64,000 nucleotides of DNA from UBA4744 sp963717135. Lineage in GTDB: Bacteria; Actinomycetota; Acidimicrobiia; Spongiisociales; UBA4744. Under the pieces are notes generated by a model, which did not search any database, was not told the DNA's origin, and was given only the letters and a program-made list of their open reading frames with translations. Within the stretch, counting starts at the first letter, position 1. Every line of letters begins with the position of its first letter. The stretch lies in contig CAVQVN010000009.1 of assembly GCA_963717135.1 (NCBI GenBank), positions 496,001-560,000 on the forward strand. Reading direction: 5' to 3'. Below, one piece after another: positions 8,618-18,331 of the stretch. Made by a program: the position numbers and the translations under genes.

Positions 8618-9537
8618 CAATCCACCAGAGTACGGCCGGTGAGCCGCAGGAACACGTCTTCCAATGTCGACCGGCGCACCACCACGCTCTCCGGTGACAG
8701 CCCCCGACCGGTCGCTTCCGCCGCGGTGCGGTCGCCGCTGTCCGTGTAGAGCAACACCCGATCGGGCAGCACTTCGGTCCGCCGGGCCAGGCCGTCGAGA
8801 CGATCGAGGATGGTCTCCTGCACTCCAACCGGGAACCGCATCTCCAGCACCTCCCGGGTCGAATAATCCTCGATCAGTTGACGGGGGGAGCCTTCGGCGA
8901 CGATCTTGGCCTTGTCCATGATGACCAGACGGTCACACAGTTGCTCGGCTTCGTCCATGTAATGCGTGGTGATGATCAACGTCACGCCCTGCTGCTTGAG
9001 TCGGTACAAGCGATCCCAAAGCACGTGGCGCGCCTGCGGATCCAGACCGGTGGTTGGTTCGTCGAGGATCAGCAACTCCGGTTGGTTGATCAACGCCCGG
9101 GCAATCGTCAACCGGCGTTTCATCCCCCCCGACAGAGGTTCGACTTTGTCATCCCGGCGTTCCGACAATTGGGCGAACTCGAGCAACTCGGTGATCCGTT
9201 CCCTGATCAACGGGCGGGGAAGATCGAAGTAGCGGCCGTAGATGAGCAGATTCTCGGCCACGGAGAGTTCGGTGTCGAGCGTGTCATCCTGCGGTACGAC
9301 GCCCAGGCGGCGCCGGATCTCCGGCCCCTGGGTCGACGGGTCCATATCCAGGACCTTGAGGTACCCGCTGGTGACGGGACTGACGGCGCCGATCATCCGC
9401 ATCGCCGACGTCTTGCCGGCGCCGTTGGGACCGAGAAACCCAAAGGATTCCCCACGCCCCACCTCGAAGTCGATCGCGTCGACGGCGGTGAGATCACCAA
9501 ATCTCTTGGTGAGGGAGCGAGCTTCGACCAGAGGCAT
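8617..9537 (-). CDS. ABC exporter ATP-binding protein (DrrA/NodI-like)
   Basis: A 306-residue ATPase subunit. Walker A is GPNGAGKT (near residue 40), the Q-loop lies in GVVPQDDTLD, the signature is LSGGMKRRLT and Walker B is LLILDEPTTGLDPQ, followed by the H-loop TTHYMDEAEQL. The ~80 residues after the ATPase core, ending in STLEDVFLRLTGR, are the DrrA-family tail. ATG 9537 is the natural start (MPLVEARSLTKRF). It energises the two downstream permeases. Confidence 0.92.
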   Translation of the reverse strand: MPLVEARSLTKRFGDLTAVDAIDFEVGRGESFGFLGPNGAGKTSAMRMIGAVSPVTSGYLKVLDMDPSTQGPEIRRRLGVVPQDDTLDTELSVAENLLIYGRYFDLPRPLIRERITELLEFAQLSERRDDKVEPLSGGMKRRLTIARALINQPELLILDEPTTGLDPQARHVLWDRLYRLKQQGVTLIITTHYMDEAEQLCDRLVIMDKAKIVAEGSPRQLIEDYSTREVLEMRFPVGVQETILDRLDGLARRTEVLPDRVLLYTDSGDRTAAEATGRGLSPESVVVRRSTLEDVFLRLTGRTLVD

Positions 9538-9605
9538 AGCGGGACAACGATAGCTTTGTTGGTGAGCACCAACCCCCCTCCGCCCGGATCCTGCGGCTCC
9601 GGGCA

Positions 9606-9645
9606 CCTCCCCCCTACCGACGAGCTTCGCTCGCCAGGGGGGAGG
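9606..9645. terminator. strong intergenic hairpin 3' of asnS
   Basis: A 10-bp stem CCTCCCCCCT (9606-9615) / AGGGGGGAGG (9636-9645) encloses a second stem CGAGC/GCTCG with a TTC loop. It is symmetric, so it could act on either strand. No clear T-run follows. It separates asnS from the ABC operon. Confidence 0.5.
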
Positions 9646-9668
9646 AATACGAGCTGCGAGCCGACAGC

Positions 9669-9685
9669 GGCTCGCGCAGCGAGCC
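9669..9685 (-). terminator. hairpin immediately after the asnS stop
   Basis: GGCTCGC (9669-9675), loop GCA, GCGAGCC (9679-9685). The stem touches the asnS stop codon. No U-run follows, so termination is inferred from position. Confidence 0.4.
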
Positions 9686-11080
9686 CTAGAACTCCGCGTT
9701 GTTGGGAGTGCGGGGGAAGGCGATTACGTCGCGGATGTTCTGCATCCCGGTTGAGAATTGCACCAGGCGCTCGAAGCCGAGGCCAAAACCGGCATGGGGA
9801 ACGCTCCCGAACCGACGCAAGTCGGTGTACCACCAGTAATCCGCCAATTCGAGCCCTTTGCGTTCGATGCTGTCGGTCAACACATCGAGGCGCTCCTCAC
9901 GTTGGCTGCCCCCGATGATTTCCCCGACGCCCGGAACCAGCACGTCGAGGGCGGCCACCGTCCGGTCATCGTCGTTGCGACGCATGTAGAAAGCTTTGAT
10001 CTCAAACGGATAGTCGGTGACGATCACCGGCCGGCCAATGGCGATTTCCGTCAGATGCCGCTCGTGTTCGGATTGCAGATCGCTTCCCCAGCCCACGGGG
10101 AACTCGAAATCGGCATCGGCCGTCTCCAGGATTCGAACTGCCTCGGTATAGGTGATGCGCTCGAAATCGTGGTCGGCGACCGCAGTGAGCCGCTCGGTCA
10201 ACTGCTGGTCAACCCATTGGTTGAAGAACTCCAGATCCCGGGTGTTGTTCTCCAGAAGGTCCTGGAGCAGGTACCGCAGATAATCCTCAGCCAGATCAGC
10301 ATTGTCCTCATTGTCGGCGAAAGCCATCTCCGGTTCGATCATCCAGAACTCGGCGAGGTGTCGGCGGGTGTTGGAGTTTTCAGATCGAAAGGTGGGCCCG
10401 AAGGTGTAGACGTTGCCGAGGGCGCTCGCATAGGTCTCGGCCTCCAGCTGTCCGCTCACCGTGAGGAAGGTGGGCTTACCGAAGAAGTCCTCCGTGTAGT
10501 CGACCCGGCCGTCGCTCATCCGGGGCGGCGACGCCGCGTCGAGCGTCGTAACCCGGAACATCTCGCCGGCTCCTTCCGCATCATTACCCGTGATGATCGG
10601 CGTGTGCAGATAGAGGAAGTCACGATCCTGGAAGAAGCGGTGGGTGGAAGCCGCCAGGGAGTTGCGGACCCGGGCGATGGCCCCAAAGGTGTTTGTGCGC
10701 GGTCGGAGGTGGGCGAGCTCACGAAGACGCTCAAAGGAGATGCGCTTCTTCTGCAGCGGATATGCCTCCGGGTCGGCCATACCGTGCACCACGACTGCGG
10801 AGGCGCGAAGTTCAACCTTCTGCCCGGATCCTGGTGATTCGACCAGCTCACCGGTGACGGTAACCGCCGCGCCGGTGTGAAGCTGCTGTACCTCGGACTC
10901 GTAGTTGACCAGTGAACCGTCGGCAATGACCTGCAGGCCGTCAAAGCTCGAACCGTCGTTCAGCTCGAGGAATGAGAAACCACCTTTTGAGTCACGCCGG
11001 GTCCGGATCCAACCGCCCACCGTCACCGTGGCGCCCCAATCGTCACTCTCCAGCACATGTTTGATGAGTTCTCGCTTCAT
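9686..11080 (-). CDS. asnS: asparaginyl-tRNA synthetase
   Basis: A 464-residue class II aminoacyl-tRNA synthetase that charges tRNA(Asn). The N-terminal OB-fold anticodon-binding domain (residues ~10-110) has VTVGGWIRTRRDSKG. The catalytic domain shows motif 2 (FRSENSNTRRHLAEFWMIEPE region) and motif 3 (GFGLGFERLVQF), with the C-terminal ending RTPNNAEF usual for AsnS. Length matches the family (about 460). ATG 11080 is the first codon with family similarity (MKRELIKHVL). The 189-bp divergent gap to GDH2 should hold both promoters, though none could be assigned. Confidence 0.95.
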   Translation of the reverse strand: MKRELIKHVLESDDWGATVTVGGWIRTRRDSKGGFSFLELNDGSSFDGLQVIADGSLVNYESEVQQLHTGAAVTVTGELVESPGSGQKVELRASAVVVHGMADPEAYPLQKKRISFERLRELAHLRPRTNTFGAIARVRNSLAASTHRFFQDRDFLYLHTPIITGNDAEGAGEMFRVTTLDAASPPRMSDGRVDYTEDFFGKPTFLTVSGQLEAETYASALGNVYTFGPTFRSENSNTRRHLAEFWMIEPEMAFADNEDNADLAEDYLRYLLQDLLENNTRDLEFFNQWVDQQLTERLTAVADHDFERITYTEAVRILETADADFEFPVGWGSDLQSEHERHLTEIAIGRPVIVTDYPFEIKAFYMRRNDDDRTVAALDVLVPGVGEIIGGSQREERLDVLTDSIERKGLELADYWWYTDLRRFGSVPHAGFGLGFERLVQFSTGMQNIRDVIAFPRTPNNAEF

Positions 11081-11269
11081 GAACGACCTCGTGTCCCATT
11101 GGTTTCGCGGCCACGATAGGCGACCGGGGGTCGGTGTCCTGCCAATCCCAACCGGCCCCGGTCGGGCTTGCATCCGACCAGCCGATCTCCCCACGGCTCG
11201 CCGTACCGGCGTCTCGAGGGCTCCGAACGAAGACTTCGAGGAGCGCCGCGAGCGCAGTAACGTGGGTCC

Positions 11270-14200
11270 GTGACCGGCAGGGACGCGTTATCCGACAACA
11301 CGATGCTGACCGGCGTCATCGAGTTCGCCAACCGCCGAGCTTCCGAAGCCGAGTCCCCGGGGCTTTCCGCCCTGGCCGAGGCTTATGTCCGTCGATTCCC
11401 GGCAACCAGCGGTACCCGTCTGACCGTCGAGGAGTGTTATCGCCAGATCGAGAATCTGTACCAGTTCATCAGATCCCGCCCGGCCGAAACCCAGTCGGTA
11501 CGGGTCTTCACTCCCGACCGGGACACCCACGGCTATTCGACCGGTTTCTCTGTTGTCGAGTTGGTGGTCGACGACACCCCGTTTCTGGTCGACTCCATAA
11601 CCGCCGAGATTCAATCGCGGGGAATTGGAGTGGAACGAACGGTGCACCCCGTCATCGGTGTCGAACGAGACGAAGTGGGCACGCTCGTCGAGGTCGCTCA
11701 TGCACGTCGGGCCCGGAACCGGGAGTCGGTTCAGCACTACGAGTTGGATCGGTTGCTCGACGACCCCGAGGCGGCGGCTCTTGAAACGGCCCTCGGCGGC
11801 ATCCTCTCCGACATTCACAAGGTAGTTCGTGACTTCGAGCCGATGACGCGGGCCGTCGAGCACATGGTCGGCATCGCCGAGACGGGCCGTGGCCACTACC
11901 CCGCCGAAGACATCTACGAGACGATCGCATTCCTGCGGTGGTTACGCGACGGCAATTTCATCTTCCTTGGTATTCGTGAGTACCGCATCACGGGAGCCGA
12001 CGACGAGCGGGCTCTGTCGGTGGTTCCCGGATCCGGGCTCGGGATCCTCCGGGACCACGATCAATCGGCCTATTGCAAACCCGTGTTACTGAGCAAACTG
12101 GACGACGCACTTCGCCGGAGGTACGAAAAGGGTGATTTGTTGGTGATTACCAAGACCAACCGGCTCTCCACAATCCACCGCCGCGCCAAGATGGACTACA
12201 TCGGGGTGCGGCACCTCGGATCGAATGGGGAGATGATCGGCGAGGCTCGGCTGATCGGTCTGTTCACCTCGAAGATGTACATGACCCGCGCTACTCAGAT
12301 TCCGCTGCTGCACCGCAAACTCGATCAAATCATCGAAGCCGAGGATCTGATCGAGGACTCTCACGACCACAAACTGGCCATCCAACTGTACGAAAGCTTC
12401 CCCAAGGACGAGCTGTTTGCCACCCCGACCGACGACATCAGACGGAGCATCGCCGGGCTCTTGACGCTGGAAGAAGACCACCACGTCAAGCTTTTCGTCC
12501 GTCGGGATCTGCTCAACCGGAATGTTTCTCTGCTGGTGTCGTTGCCGCGGGACCGCTTCAACGCCGACCTGCGCAAAGAGCTCCAGAACCTCTTCAAACA
12601 GCGTTTCAACGGCACCTCCGTCGACTACAAGTTGGCTCTGGGCGACACCGGGTCAGCCCGCATCCACTTCACAGTGTGGGTGGCGGAAGGGGAGATTCCC
12701 ACCGTTGCCTTCAGTGATCTGGAAACCGAGGTGGTGAGGCTCGCCAGGAACTGGCAAGACCAGGTTACGGAACTCCTCACGGCCCGGTTGGGTCAGGATC
12801 GGGGCCGCGAGCTCGCCAAACGATGGGTGGATCGACTGCCCGACTACTACACCACTTCGGTCCCGATCGAACTCACTCCGGGGGATATTCTCGGCCTCGA
12901 GGCGCTCTCCGAGGACCGCCGGGTGGTGGTCGGCCTGCAGAACGAACTGAGACCGGGACCAGGCGAGCAGCTCACCAGGGTGGCCATCTACCGTCTGGAG
13001 GGCAAACGACCGCTCTCGGATCTCATGCCGATCCTCGAGGATCTGGGTCTCTACGTTATCGAAGAGCTCCCGGTGCGCCTCGAGGGCGGCAACGGAACCA
13101 CCTTCATCCACGACTTCGGGGTGCTCGGCGCAGATGGCCAACCTCTGGATCTCACCAAGGGGGTCGATCGAATCGCCGATACGATCGAGGCCATCATCCA
13201 CGGTCGGGCGGAATCCGACTCGTTGAATCGCCTGATCCTCCTCAGCGACCTCACACACCGCCAGGTTGGCATCCTGCGTGCCTATCGCACCTACTGGCAG
13301 CGGGTCGCGCCCGGTTTCACAGTCGAGTACATCAACGAGGCCTTCGCCGGTCACCCGGAAATCGCCACCAAGCTGATTCGCCTATTCGAAGCACGTTTCG
13401 ATCCGGACCGCGATGAGGCCGTCGACGATCTACGCGACAGCATCCTCACCGACCTCGATCTGGTGAGTTCACTCGACCAGGACCGCATTCTGCGCGGGTT
13501 CCTCGGTATGGTCGAAGCGACGGTCCGTACCAACGCCTACCGGCCGGGTTGCCAATCGTTGAGCATCAAGCTGCATTCGGCCTCGGTCCCCGGTATGCCC
13601 AAGCCGTACCCCCTCTACGAGATCTTCGTGTATGCGCCGGAGGTAGAAGGAATCCACCTGCGAGGCGGGATGGTGGCCCGGGGAGGACTTCGCTGGTCGA
13701 CCCGACGAGAGGACTACCGGACCGAAGTCCTCGGGCTCATGAAAGCCCAGATGACCAAGAACGCGGTCATCGTGCCGACCGGCTCCAAGGGAGGATTCGT
13801 GCTGCGCGGCACAGTTGGCCCGGCGGAGCTGAAAGACGCGGTCAAGAGCGCCTACCTGGTGTTCATCCGCGGTCTGCTCGACGTTACCGACAACCGGGTC
13901 GGCGGGCGGGTGGTGCATCCTCCCAACGTCCGGGTCCTCGACGTCGAAGACCCCTACCTCGTGGTGGCAGCCGACAAAGGCACGGCCACCTTCTCGGACG
14001 CCGCCAACGAACTGGCCGCCGAGTACGGCTACTGGCTCGGCGACGCCTTCGCCTCAGGAGGTTCTGCCGGATACGACCACAAGGAATTGGGTATCACCGC
14101 CCGCGGTGGCTGGGAGTCTGTGAAGTGGCACTTCCGGGCCATGGGTCGTGACATCTCCAAAGATCCCTTCACGGTGGTCGGGATCGGTGACATGTCGGGA

Positions 14201-16060
14201 GACGTGTTCGGCAACGGCATGCTCCTGTCGGACCAGATCCGGCTGATCGCGGCCTTCGATCACCGTCATGTGTTTGTCGATCCGGACCCGGACCCGGCGG
14301 TGAGCTTCGCCGAACGCCGGCGCCTCTACGACCTCCCCACTTCCAGTTGGGACTCGTACGACCAGGCGTTGCTTTCGGAGGGCGGTGGCGTCTTTCCCCG
14401 CTCGGCCAAGCGAATTGAACTAACTACCCAAATGCAGGAGGCGCTCGGAACCGAAACGTCGGTTGCCACGCCCGATGAACTGATCAAGATCATCCTCCAA
14501 GCCAGGGTCGACTTGTTGTGGAACGGCGGCATCGGCACCTATGTGAAGGCGGCCAACGAGTCCCATGAGGCGGCCGGCGACCGGACCAACGACGCCCTCC
14601 GGATCAACGGACGAGACCTCCGATGCAAGGTGGTCGGCGAGGGTGGCAATCTGGGCTTCACGCAACGGGGCAGGATCGAGTTTGCCCTGAACGGCGGTCG
14701 GGTCAATACGGATTTCATCGATAACTCGGGAGGGGTCCATTGCTCCGACCGGGAAGTCAACCTGAAGATCCTCCTGGGGCTGGCCGAGGAGCGCGGAGAC
14801 CTCGACCGCACCGGAAGGGACGAACTGGTGGCGGCGGTAGCAGACGATGTCGTCCAAGCCATCCTCTATGACAACTTCCTCCAGGCCCAGATTCTCTCTC
14901 AGGAGGTTGAGGCATCATCCGGACGCCTGGAAGCGTACGAGGACCTCATGCAGAACCTCGAAGCCGAGGAGTTGCTCGATCGGGAGATCGAGCAATTGCC
15001 GACCCCGGAGGACATCACCGAGCGGGCCCGAACGGGTTTGGGCCTGACCAGCCCCGAATTGGCCGTTCTTCTGGCATACGCCAAGCGGAGTCTGACCGAA
15101 GCGCTCCTCGACTCGGATCTTCCAGACTGGCCGGCTTTCGAGACCGACTTGCCGACCTATTTTCCCGGCCCGGTAGTAGAGCGTTTTGGCGATTTGATCC
15201 CCTTGCATCCCCTTCGCCGGGAGTTGATCGCCACCATGGTCGCCAACGAAGTGATCAACTCAGAAGGCATCACTTTTGTGTCCCGACTGACAACTGAGAC
15301 CGGGACGGAACCGGCCGATGTGGTCCGCTGCTACCGGATTGCCCGCGAGGTGACCGGCGGCGAAGAACGTTGGAAGGCCATCGAAGGCCTGGTCGGCTCG
15401 ATCAAACCGGAATTGCAGAGCGAACTAATGGGTGGCGCCGACTGGTTGGTCGAAGCGATTTCGAGGTGGTACCTCGCCCACCAGAGAGCCGAGCCGATGC
15501 TCGGCGCCATCGAATCCGCCCGGAAGGCTTTCGAGGAGATCGAGGATGCTCTTGGGGAGATCGGGCCGGTTCAGTGGCGAACGGAACGGGCGCTGATCAT
15601 CGACCAGCTGGTCCTTCAGGGCGTTCCGGAAACGGTTGCTCACCGGCACGCCTACCAGGGTGAACTGGCCCACGCCCCGGACATCATCGAGTTGGGACAT
15701 ATCACCGGCCGACCTATCCGATACGTGGCCCGGGTCTTCTTCCTGCTCGGCCAGTTGTTCGGGGTCAACTGGCTCGAAGCGCGGGTCGATCAACTCCCGG
15801 CTGCGTCCCGCTGGCATCGAAGGGCCATCCAGGCGGTCGAGGAAGATCTGCTCAATCTGCGACGGGAGCTGGCCGAGCGGGTGCTGACCGAAGCCGGAAC
15901 CGATGCCACTCCCCAGGAAGCCATGGAGTCCTATCTGGCGACCCGGAGCAGATCGCACGATCGCCTCACTCGATTCATGCGAGCACTGGCTCTCGATGGG
16001 GTCGATGACGTTGCCTCGGTAATCGTCGCCATTCGCCAGATCCGCGCCCTGGTGGGATAG
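11270..16060 (+). CDS. gdh2: NAD-specific glutamate dehydrogenase, large (GDH-180) type
   Basis: A 1596-residue protein of the 180-kDa NAD-GDH class (Bac_GDH, PF05088), which catalyses oxidative deamination of glutamate to 2-oxoglutarate. The long N-terminal half (residues 1-700) has the ACT-like segments usual in this class. The catalytic core is seen around residues 795-840 (MVARGGLRWSTR, then KAQMTKNAVIVPTGSKGGFV, with substrate lysines). The NAD-binding part has VVGIGDMSGDVFGNGML and DLLWNGGIGTYVK. The C-terminal ~400 residues are helical as in mycobacterial Gdh. GTG 11270 is the probable start; ATG 11303 is an alternative. It is the longest gene in the window and appears intact. Confidence 0.94.
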   Translation: MTGRDALSDNTMLTGVIEFANRRASEAESPGLSALAEAYVRRFPATSGTRLTVEECYRQIENLYQFIRSRPAETQSVRVFTPDRDTHGYSTGFSVVELVVDDTPFLVDSITAEIQSRGIGVERTVHPVIGVERDEVGTLVEVAHARRARNRESVQHYELDRLLDDPEAAALETALGGILSDIHKVVRDFEPMTRAVEHMVGIAETGRGHYPAEDIYETIAFLRWLRDGNFIFLGIREYRITGADDERALSVVPGSGLGILRDHDQSAYCKPVLLSKLDDALRRRYEKGDLLVITKTNRLSTIHRRAKMDYIGVRHLGSNGEMIGEARLIGLFTSKMYMTRATQIPLLHRKLDQIIEAEDLIEDSHDHKLAIQLYESFPKDELFATPTDDIRRSIAGLLTLEEDHHVKLFVRRDLLNRNVSLLVSLPRDRFNADLRKELQNLFKQRFNGTSVDYKLALGDTGSARIHFTVWVAEGEIPTVAFSDLETEVVRLARNWQDQVTELLTARLGQDRGRELAKRWVDRLPDYYTTSVPIELTPGDILGLEALSEDRRVVVGLQNELRPGPGEQLTRVAIYRLEGKRPLSDLMPILEDLGLYVIEELPVRLEGGNGTTFIHDFGVLGADGQPLDLTKGVDRIADTIEAIIHGRAESDSLNRLILLSDLTHRQVGILRAYRTYWQRVAPGFTVEYINEAFAGHPEIATKLIRLFEARFDPDRDEAVDDLRDSILTDLDLVSSLDQDRILRGFLGMVEATVRTNAYRPGCQSLSIKLHSASVPGMPKPYPLYEIFVYAPEVEGIHLRGGMVARGGLRWSTRREDYRTEVLGLMKAQMTKNAVIVPTGSKGGFVLRGTVGPAELKDAVKSAYLVFIRGLLDVTDNRVGGRVVHPPNVRVLDVEDPYLVVAADKGTATFSDAANELAAEYGYWLGDAFASGGSAGYDHKELGITARGGWESVKWHFRAMGRDISKDPFTVVGIGDMSGDVFGNGMLLSDQIRLIAAFDHRHVFVDPDPDPAVSFAERRRLYDLPTSSWDSYDQALLSEGGGVFPRSAKRIELTTQMQEALGTETSVATPDELIKIILQARVDLLWNGGIGTYVKAANESHEAAGDRTNDALRINGRDLRCKVVGEGGNLGFTQRGRIEFALNGGRVNTDFIDNSGGVHCSDREVNLKILLGLAEERGDLDRTGRDELVAAVADDVVQAILYDNFLQAQILSQEVEASSGRLEAYEDLMQNLEAEELLDREIEQLPTPEDITERARTGLGLTSPELAVLLAYAKRSLTEALLDSDLPDWPAFETDLPTYFPGPVVERFGDLIPLHPLRRELIATMVANEVINSEGITFVSRLTTETGTEPADVVRCYRIAREVTGGEERWKAIEGLVGSIKPELQSELMGGADWLVEAISRWYLAHQRAEPMLGAIESARKAFEEIEDALGEIGPVQWRTERALIIDQLVLQGVPETVAHRHAYQGELAHAPDIIELGHITGRPIRYVARVFFLLGQLFGVNWLEARVDQLPAASRWHRRAIQAVEEDLLNLRRELAERVLTEAGTDATPQEAMESYLATRSRSHDRLTRFMRALALDGVDDVASVIVAIRQIRALVG

Positions 16061-16063
16061 CAG

Positions 16064-16082
16064 GCTCGCTTCGCTCGCGGTA
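16064..16082. repeat. 19-bp palindromic intergenic repeat, second copy
   Basis: GCTCGCTTCGCTCGCGGTA, the exact reverse complement of 3850-3868, begins four bases after the GDH2 stop codon. A short hairpin may serve as a terminator or be a REP-like repeat. Confidence 0.55.
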
Positions 16083-16084
16083 TC

Positions 16085-16169
16085 CAGTCATCAGTGGACG
16101 GCTCATCGCCGCCCCTTTCAGTCATCAGCCGGTACCTACTGATCACTGAAGACTGAGAACTGATGACTG
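16085..16169. repeat. heptanucleotide repeat region (CAGTCAT / ACTGANN)
   Basis: CAGTCATCAG occurs at 16085 and 16119. From 16138 the units ACTGATC, ACTGAAG, ACTGAGA, ACTGATG and ACTG follow each other with an exact period of 7. ACTGATGACTG is the reverse complement of the CAGTCAT array at 33865. The region is non-coding, between GDH2 and the subtilase. Confidence 0.75.
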
Positions 16170-16268
16170 TTTCGCACTAGTCACTTTGCGAGCCGGCAAA
16201 ACCCTTCGCGAGATTTCGCGGCGGCCTGACGATGAACCTTCCAAACCGCTCACCTGAAAGGCCGCAAC

Positions 16269-18308
16269 ATGGCAGTGTCGCTGGGAGGCGCAGATCGCAA
16301 ACCAGGAATCGCATTTGGTCTGAGCTGGGATCACGGCAAGAGAACCCGAACCGCCGCCCTCATACTGGCCTTCCTCACGACCATCGCTCTCACCTTGCCC
16401 ACTGCGGTGCCGGCGTCCGCCGCTTCGTCGCCATTGGTACCGGTCATCGTCCGCGAGACCCCCGGGTCGGGCAACGCCGCCGAAGCATCGGTCGAGAGGC
16501 TGGGCGGCACCGTGGGCGACCAGCTCGAAATCATCGGCGGATTCGCAGCCGATCTTCCCGCACGAGCGATGACCGTCCTGGCGGGTGACCCCGCCGTCCA
16601 CTCGGTTACACCCGACACCAAGGTCCGATTGCTGGAATTCGACACTGAATTCGCCGCGGAAAGCACGGACACGTTCCTGCGGACCGGCTACTCCGACGGA
16701 ATCTACTTCGACGACGACGCTGAAGCGGGCCAACTGGTTCTCAACGATTCAATCGCTGTCGAGCCCATCGCAGAAGTCAGGGTGCTCGAACCGGTCTCCA
16801 TGGATCTCTTCTCGCCGGCACCGGCCGACTCCATGACGTCTTACTCGGCAAAGACGACCGCCCCTTCAGGATGGATGCCCCTGGTCAACGATGCCATAGG
16901 CGCGATGGATTATTGGAACTCCGGCTACACCGGTCAAGGTGTCGATGTTGCATTGATCGACTCTGGTATCGCCCCGGTCGACGGCATCAACTTGGCCGGC
17001 AAGGTCGTCAACGGACTCGACATCTCATTTGAGTCGCAGACCGACAACCTTCGCTATCTCGACACCTACGGGCACGGCACCCACATGGCCGGGATCATCG
17101 CCGGAAGCGACAGTTTCAACAATCCTCTCAAGGCTCAGGCATCCGGCGAGTATGTCGGTGTAGCACCCGGAGCCCGGATCCTCAACATCAAGGTGGCCGA
17201 TTCCAACGGTGCTGTTGACGTCTCCCAGGTGATCGCCGCCATCGATTGGGTCGTGCAACACCGCTACGACAACGGTATGAACATCCGCGTTCTGAACCTC
17301 TCGTTCGGCACGGACGGGACCCAGAAATACACCCTCGATCCGCTGGTTTACGCGGTGCAGATGGCCTGGAACAAAGGCATTGTGGTCGTGGTAGCAGGTG
17401 GTAACGACGGAAATGGAACGGCGCTTCGCAACCCGGCCTTCGATCCCTACGTGATCGCGGTCGGCGCCACCAACACGGCCGGCACCGAGCAGTCTTCGGA
17501 TGACTTCGTCACCGACTTCTCCAATTGCGGCACAACCGACCGCAGCGTTGACCTCGTTGCTCCCGGTCGGTCCATCGAGAGCCTGCGCGTGCCGGGTTCA
17601 TCGGCAGATGTCGATTACCCGGCGGCCCGGGTCGGAAACCGGTTCTTCAAGGGCAGCGGCTCCTCCCAAGCCACAGCGGTGGTTTCCGGGGCGGCGGCAC
17701 TCATCATCAGTCAGCGACCCGGCATCACCCCCGATCAGGTCAAAGCCTTGCTGATGGACTCGGCTCGGCCGCTCAAGTCCGCGTCGAGTCTTTGCCAGGG
17801 CGCCGGAACGCTTGACCTAGCCAAGGCGCTACAGAAGCCCACACCCAAAGCCGGGCAGAATCACGCCCGACCGACCGGAACCGGTCTCCTCGAGGCGGCC
17901 CGAGGCTCTGCCCACCTGATCGATGGCAAAGTCGTGCTGGAAGGCGAGCAGGACATCTTCGGAAAGAAATTCGACAGTGCCTCGTGGGCCAAAGCCGCTT
18001 CACGGACCGCCAGCTGGTCGGGTGGGGATTGGAACGGTTCAACCTGGTCGGGCGCCAGCTGGTCGGGCACCAGCTGGTCGGGCGCTTCCTGGTCGAGCGC
18101 CTCCTGGTCGAGCGCTTCCTGGTCCGGCGCCTCCTGGTCGAGCGCCTCCTGGTCGAGCGCTTCCTGGTCCGGAGCGAGCTGGTCGGGTGCCTCCTGGTCC
18201 GGGATGAGCTGGTCGAGCGCCAGTTGGAGTTCCAACGTCTGGTCTTCGAAGTCGTGGGGCAGCACGTTCACGACCATGAGCAAGTCGTGGGGCATATCGA
18301 TCCGCTAG
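16269..18308 (+). CDS. secreted S8 (subtilisin-like) peptidase with C-terminal W-S-x-A repeats
   Basis: A 679-residue exported serine protease. A signal peptide is visible (RTRTAALILAFLTTIALTL ending in VPASAAS), followed by an inhibitor-like propeptide (residues ~55-140). The triad is Asp231 in VALIDSGIA, His269 in YGHGTHMAG and Ser466 in SGSSQATA. The usual GTSMA is GSSQA here, which still keeps the serine. The last ~90 residues are about 15 copies of a pentapeptide of the form S-W-S-[GS]-A, ending in a Lys/Ser-rich tail. Such Trp/Ser arrays may be a surface-attachment or sorting region; that is inference. ATG 16269 gives a twin start region with Lys/Arg before the hydrophobic core. Confidence 0.9.
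   Translation: MAVSLGGADRKPGIAFGLSWDHGKRTRTAALILAFLTTIALTLPTAVPASAASSPLVPVIVRETPGSGNAAEASVERLGGTVGDQLEIIGGFAADLPARAMTVLAGDPAVHSVTPDTKVRLLEFDTEFAAESTDTFLRTGYSDGIYFDDDAEAGQLVLNDSIAVEPIAEVRVLEPVSMDLFSPAPADSMTSYSAKTTAPSGWMPLVNDAIGAMDYWNSGYTGQGVDVALIDSGIAPVDGINLAGKVVNGLDISFESQTDNLRYLDTYGHGTHMAGIIAGSDSFNNPLKAQASGEYVGVAPGARILNIKVADSNGAVDVSQVIAAIDWVVQHRYDNGMNIRVLNLSFGTDGTQKYTLDPLVYAVQMAWNKGIVVVVAGGNDGNGTALRNPAFDPYVIAVGATNTAGTEQSSDDFVTDFSNCGTTDRSVDLVAPGRSIESLRVPGSSADVDYPAARVGNRFFKGSGSSQATAVVSGAAALIISQRPGITPDQVKALLMDSARPLKSASSLCQGAGTLDLAKALQKPTPKAGQNHARPTGTGLLEAARGSAHLIDGKVVLEGEQDIFGKKFDSASWAKAASRTASWSGGDWNGSTWSGASWSGTSWSGASWSSASWSSASWSGASWSSASWSSASWSGASWSGASWSGMSWSSASWSSNVWSSKSWGSTFTTMSKSWGISIR
18010..18240 (+). 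repeat. 15-bp tandem repeat array inside the S8 peptidase gene
   Basis: About 15 imperfect 15-bp units, variants of TGGTCGAGCGCCTCC, encode the pentapeptides. Units differ mainly at the Gly/Ser codon (GGC or AGC). The repeat is in frame and ends before the last ~15 codons. Confidence 0.85.
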
Positions 18309-18331
18309 TGCACGAGGAGAGGGCTAGTGCT

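Noticed and set aside
7842..8828. long N-terminal extension of the second ABC permease
   Set aside because: It overlaps the first permease gene in another frame and has no similarity; the GTGA overlap gives a better start.
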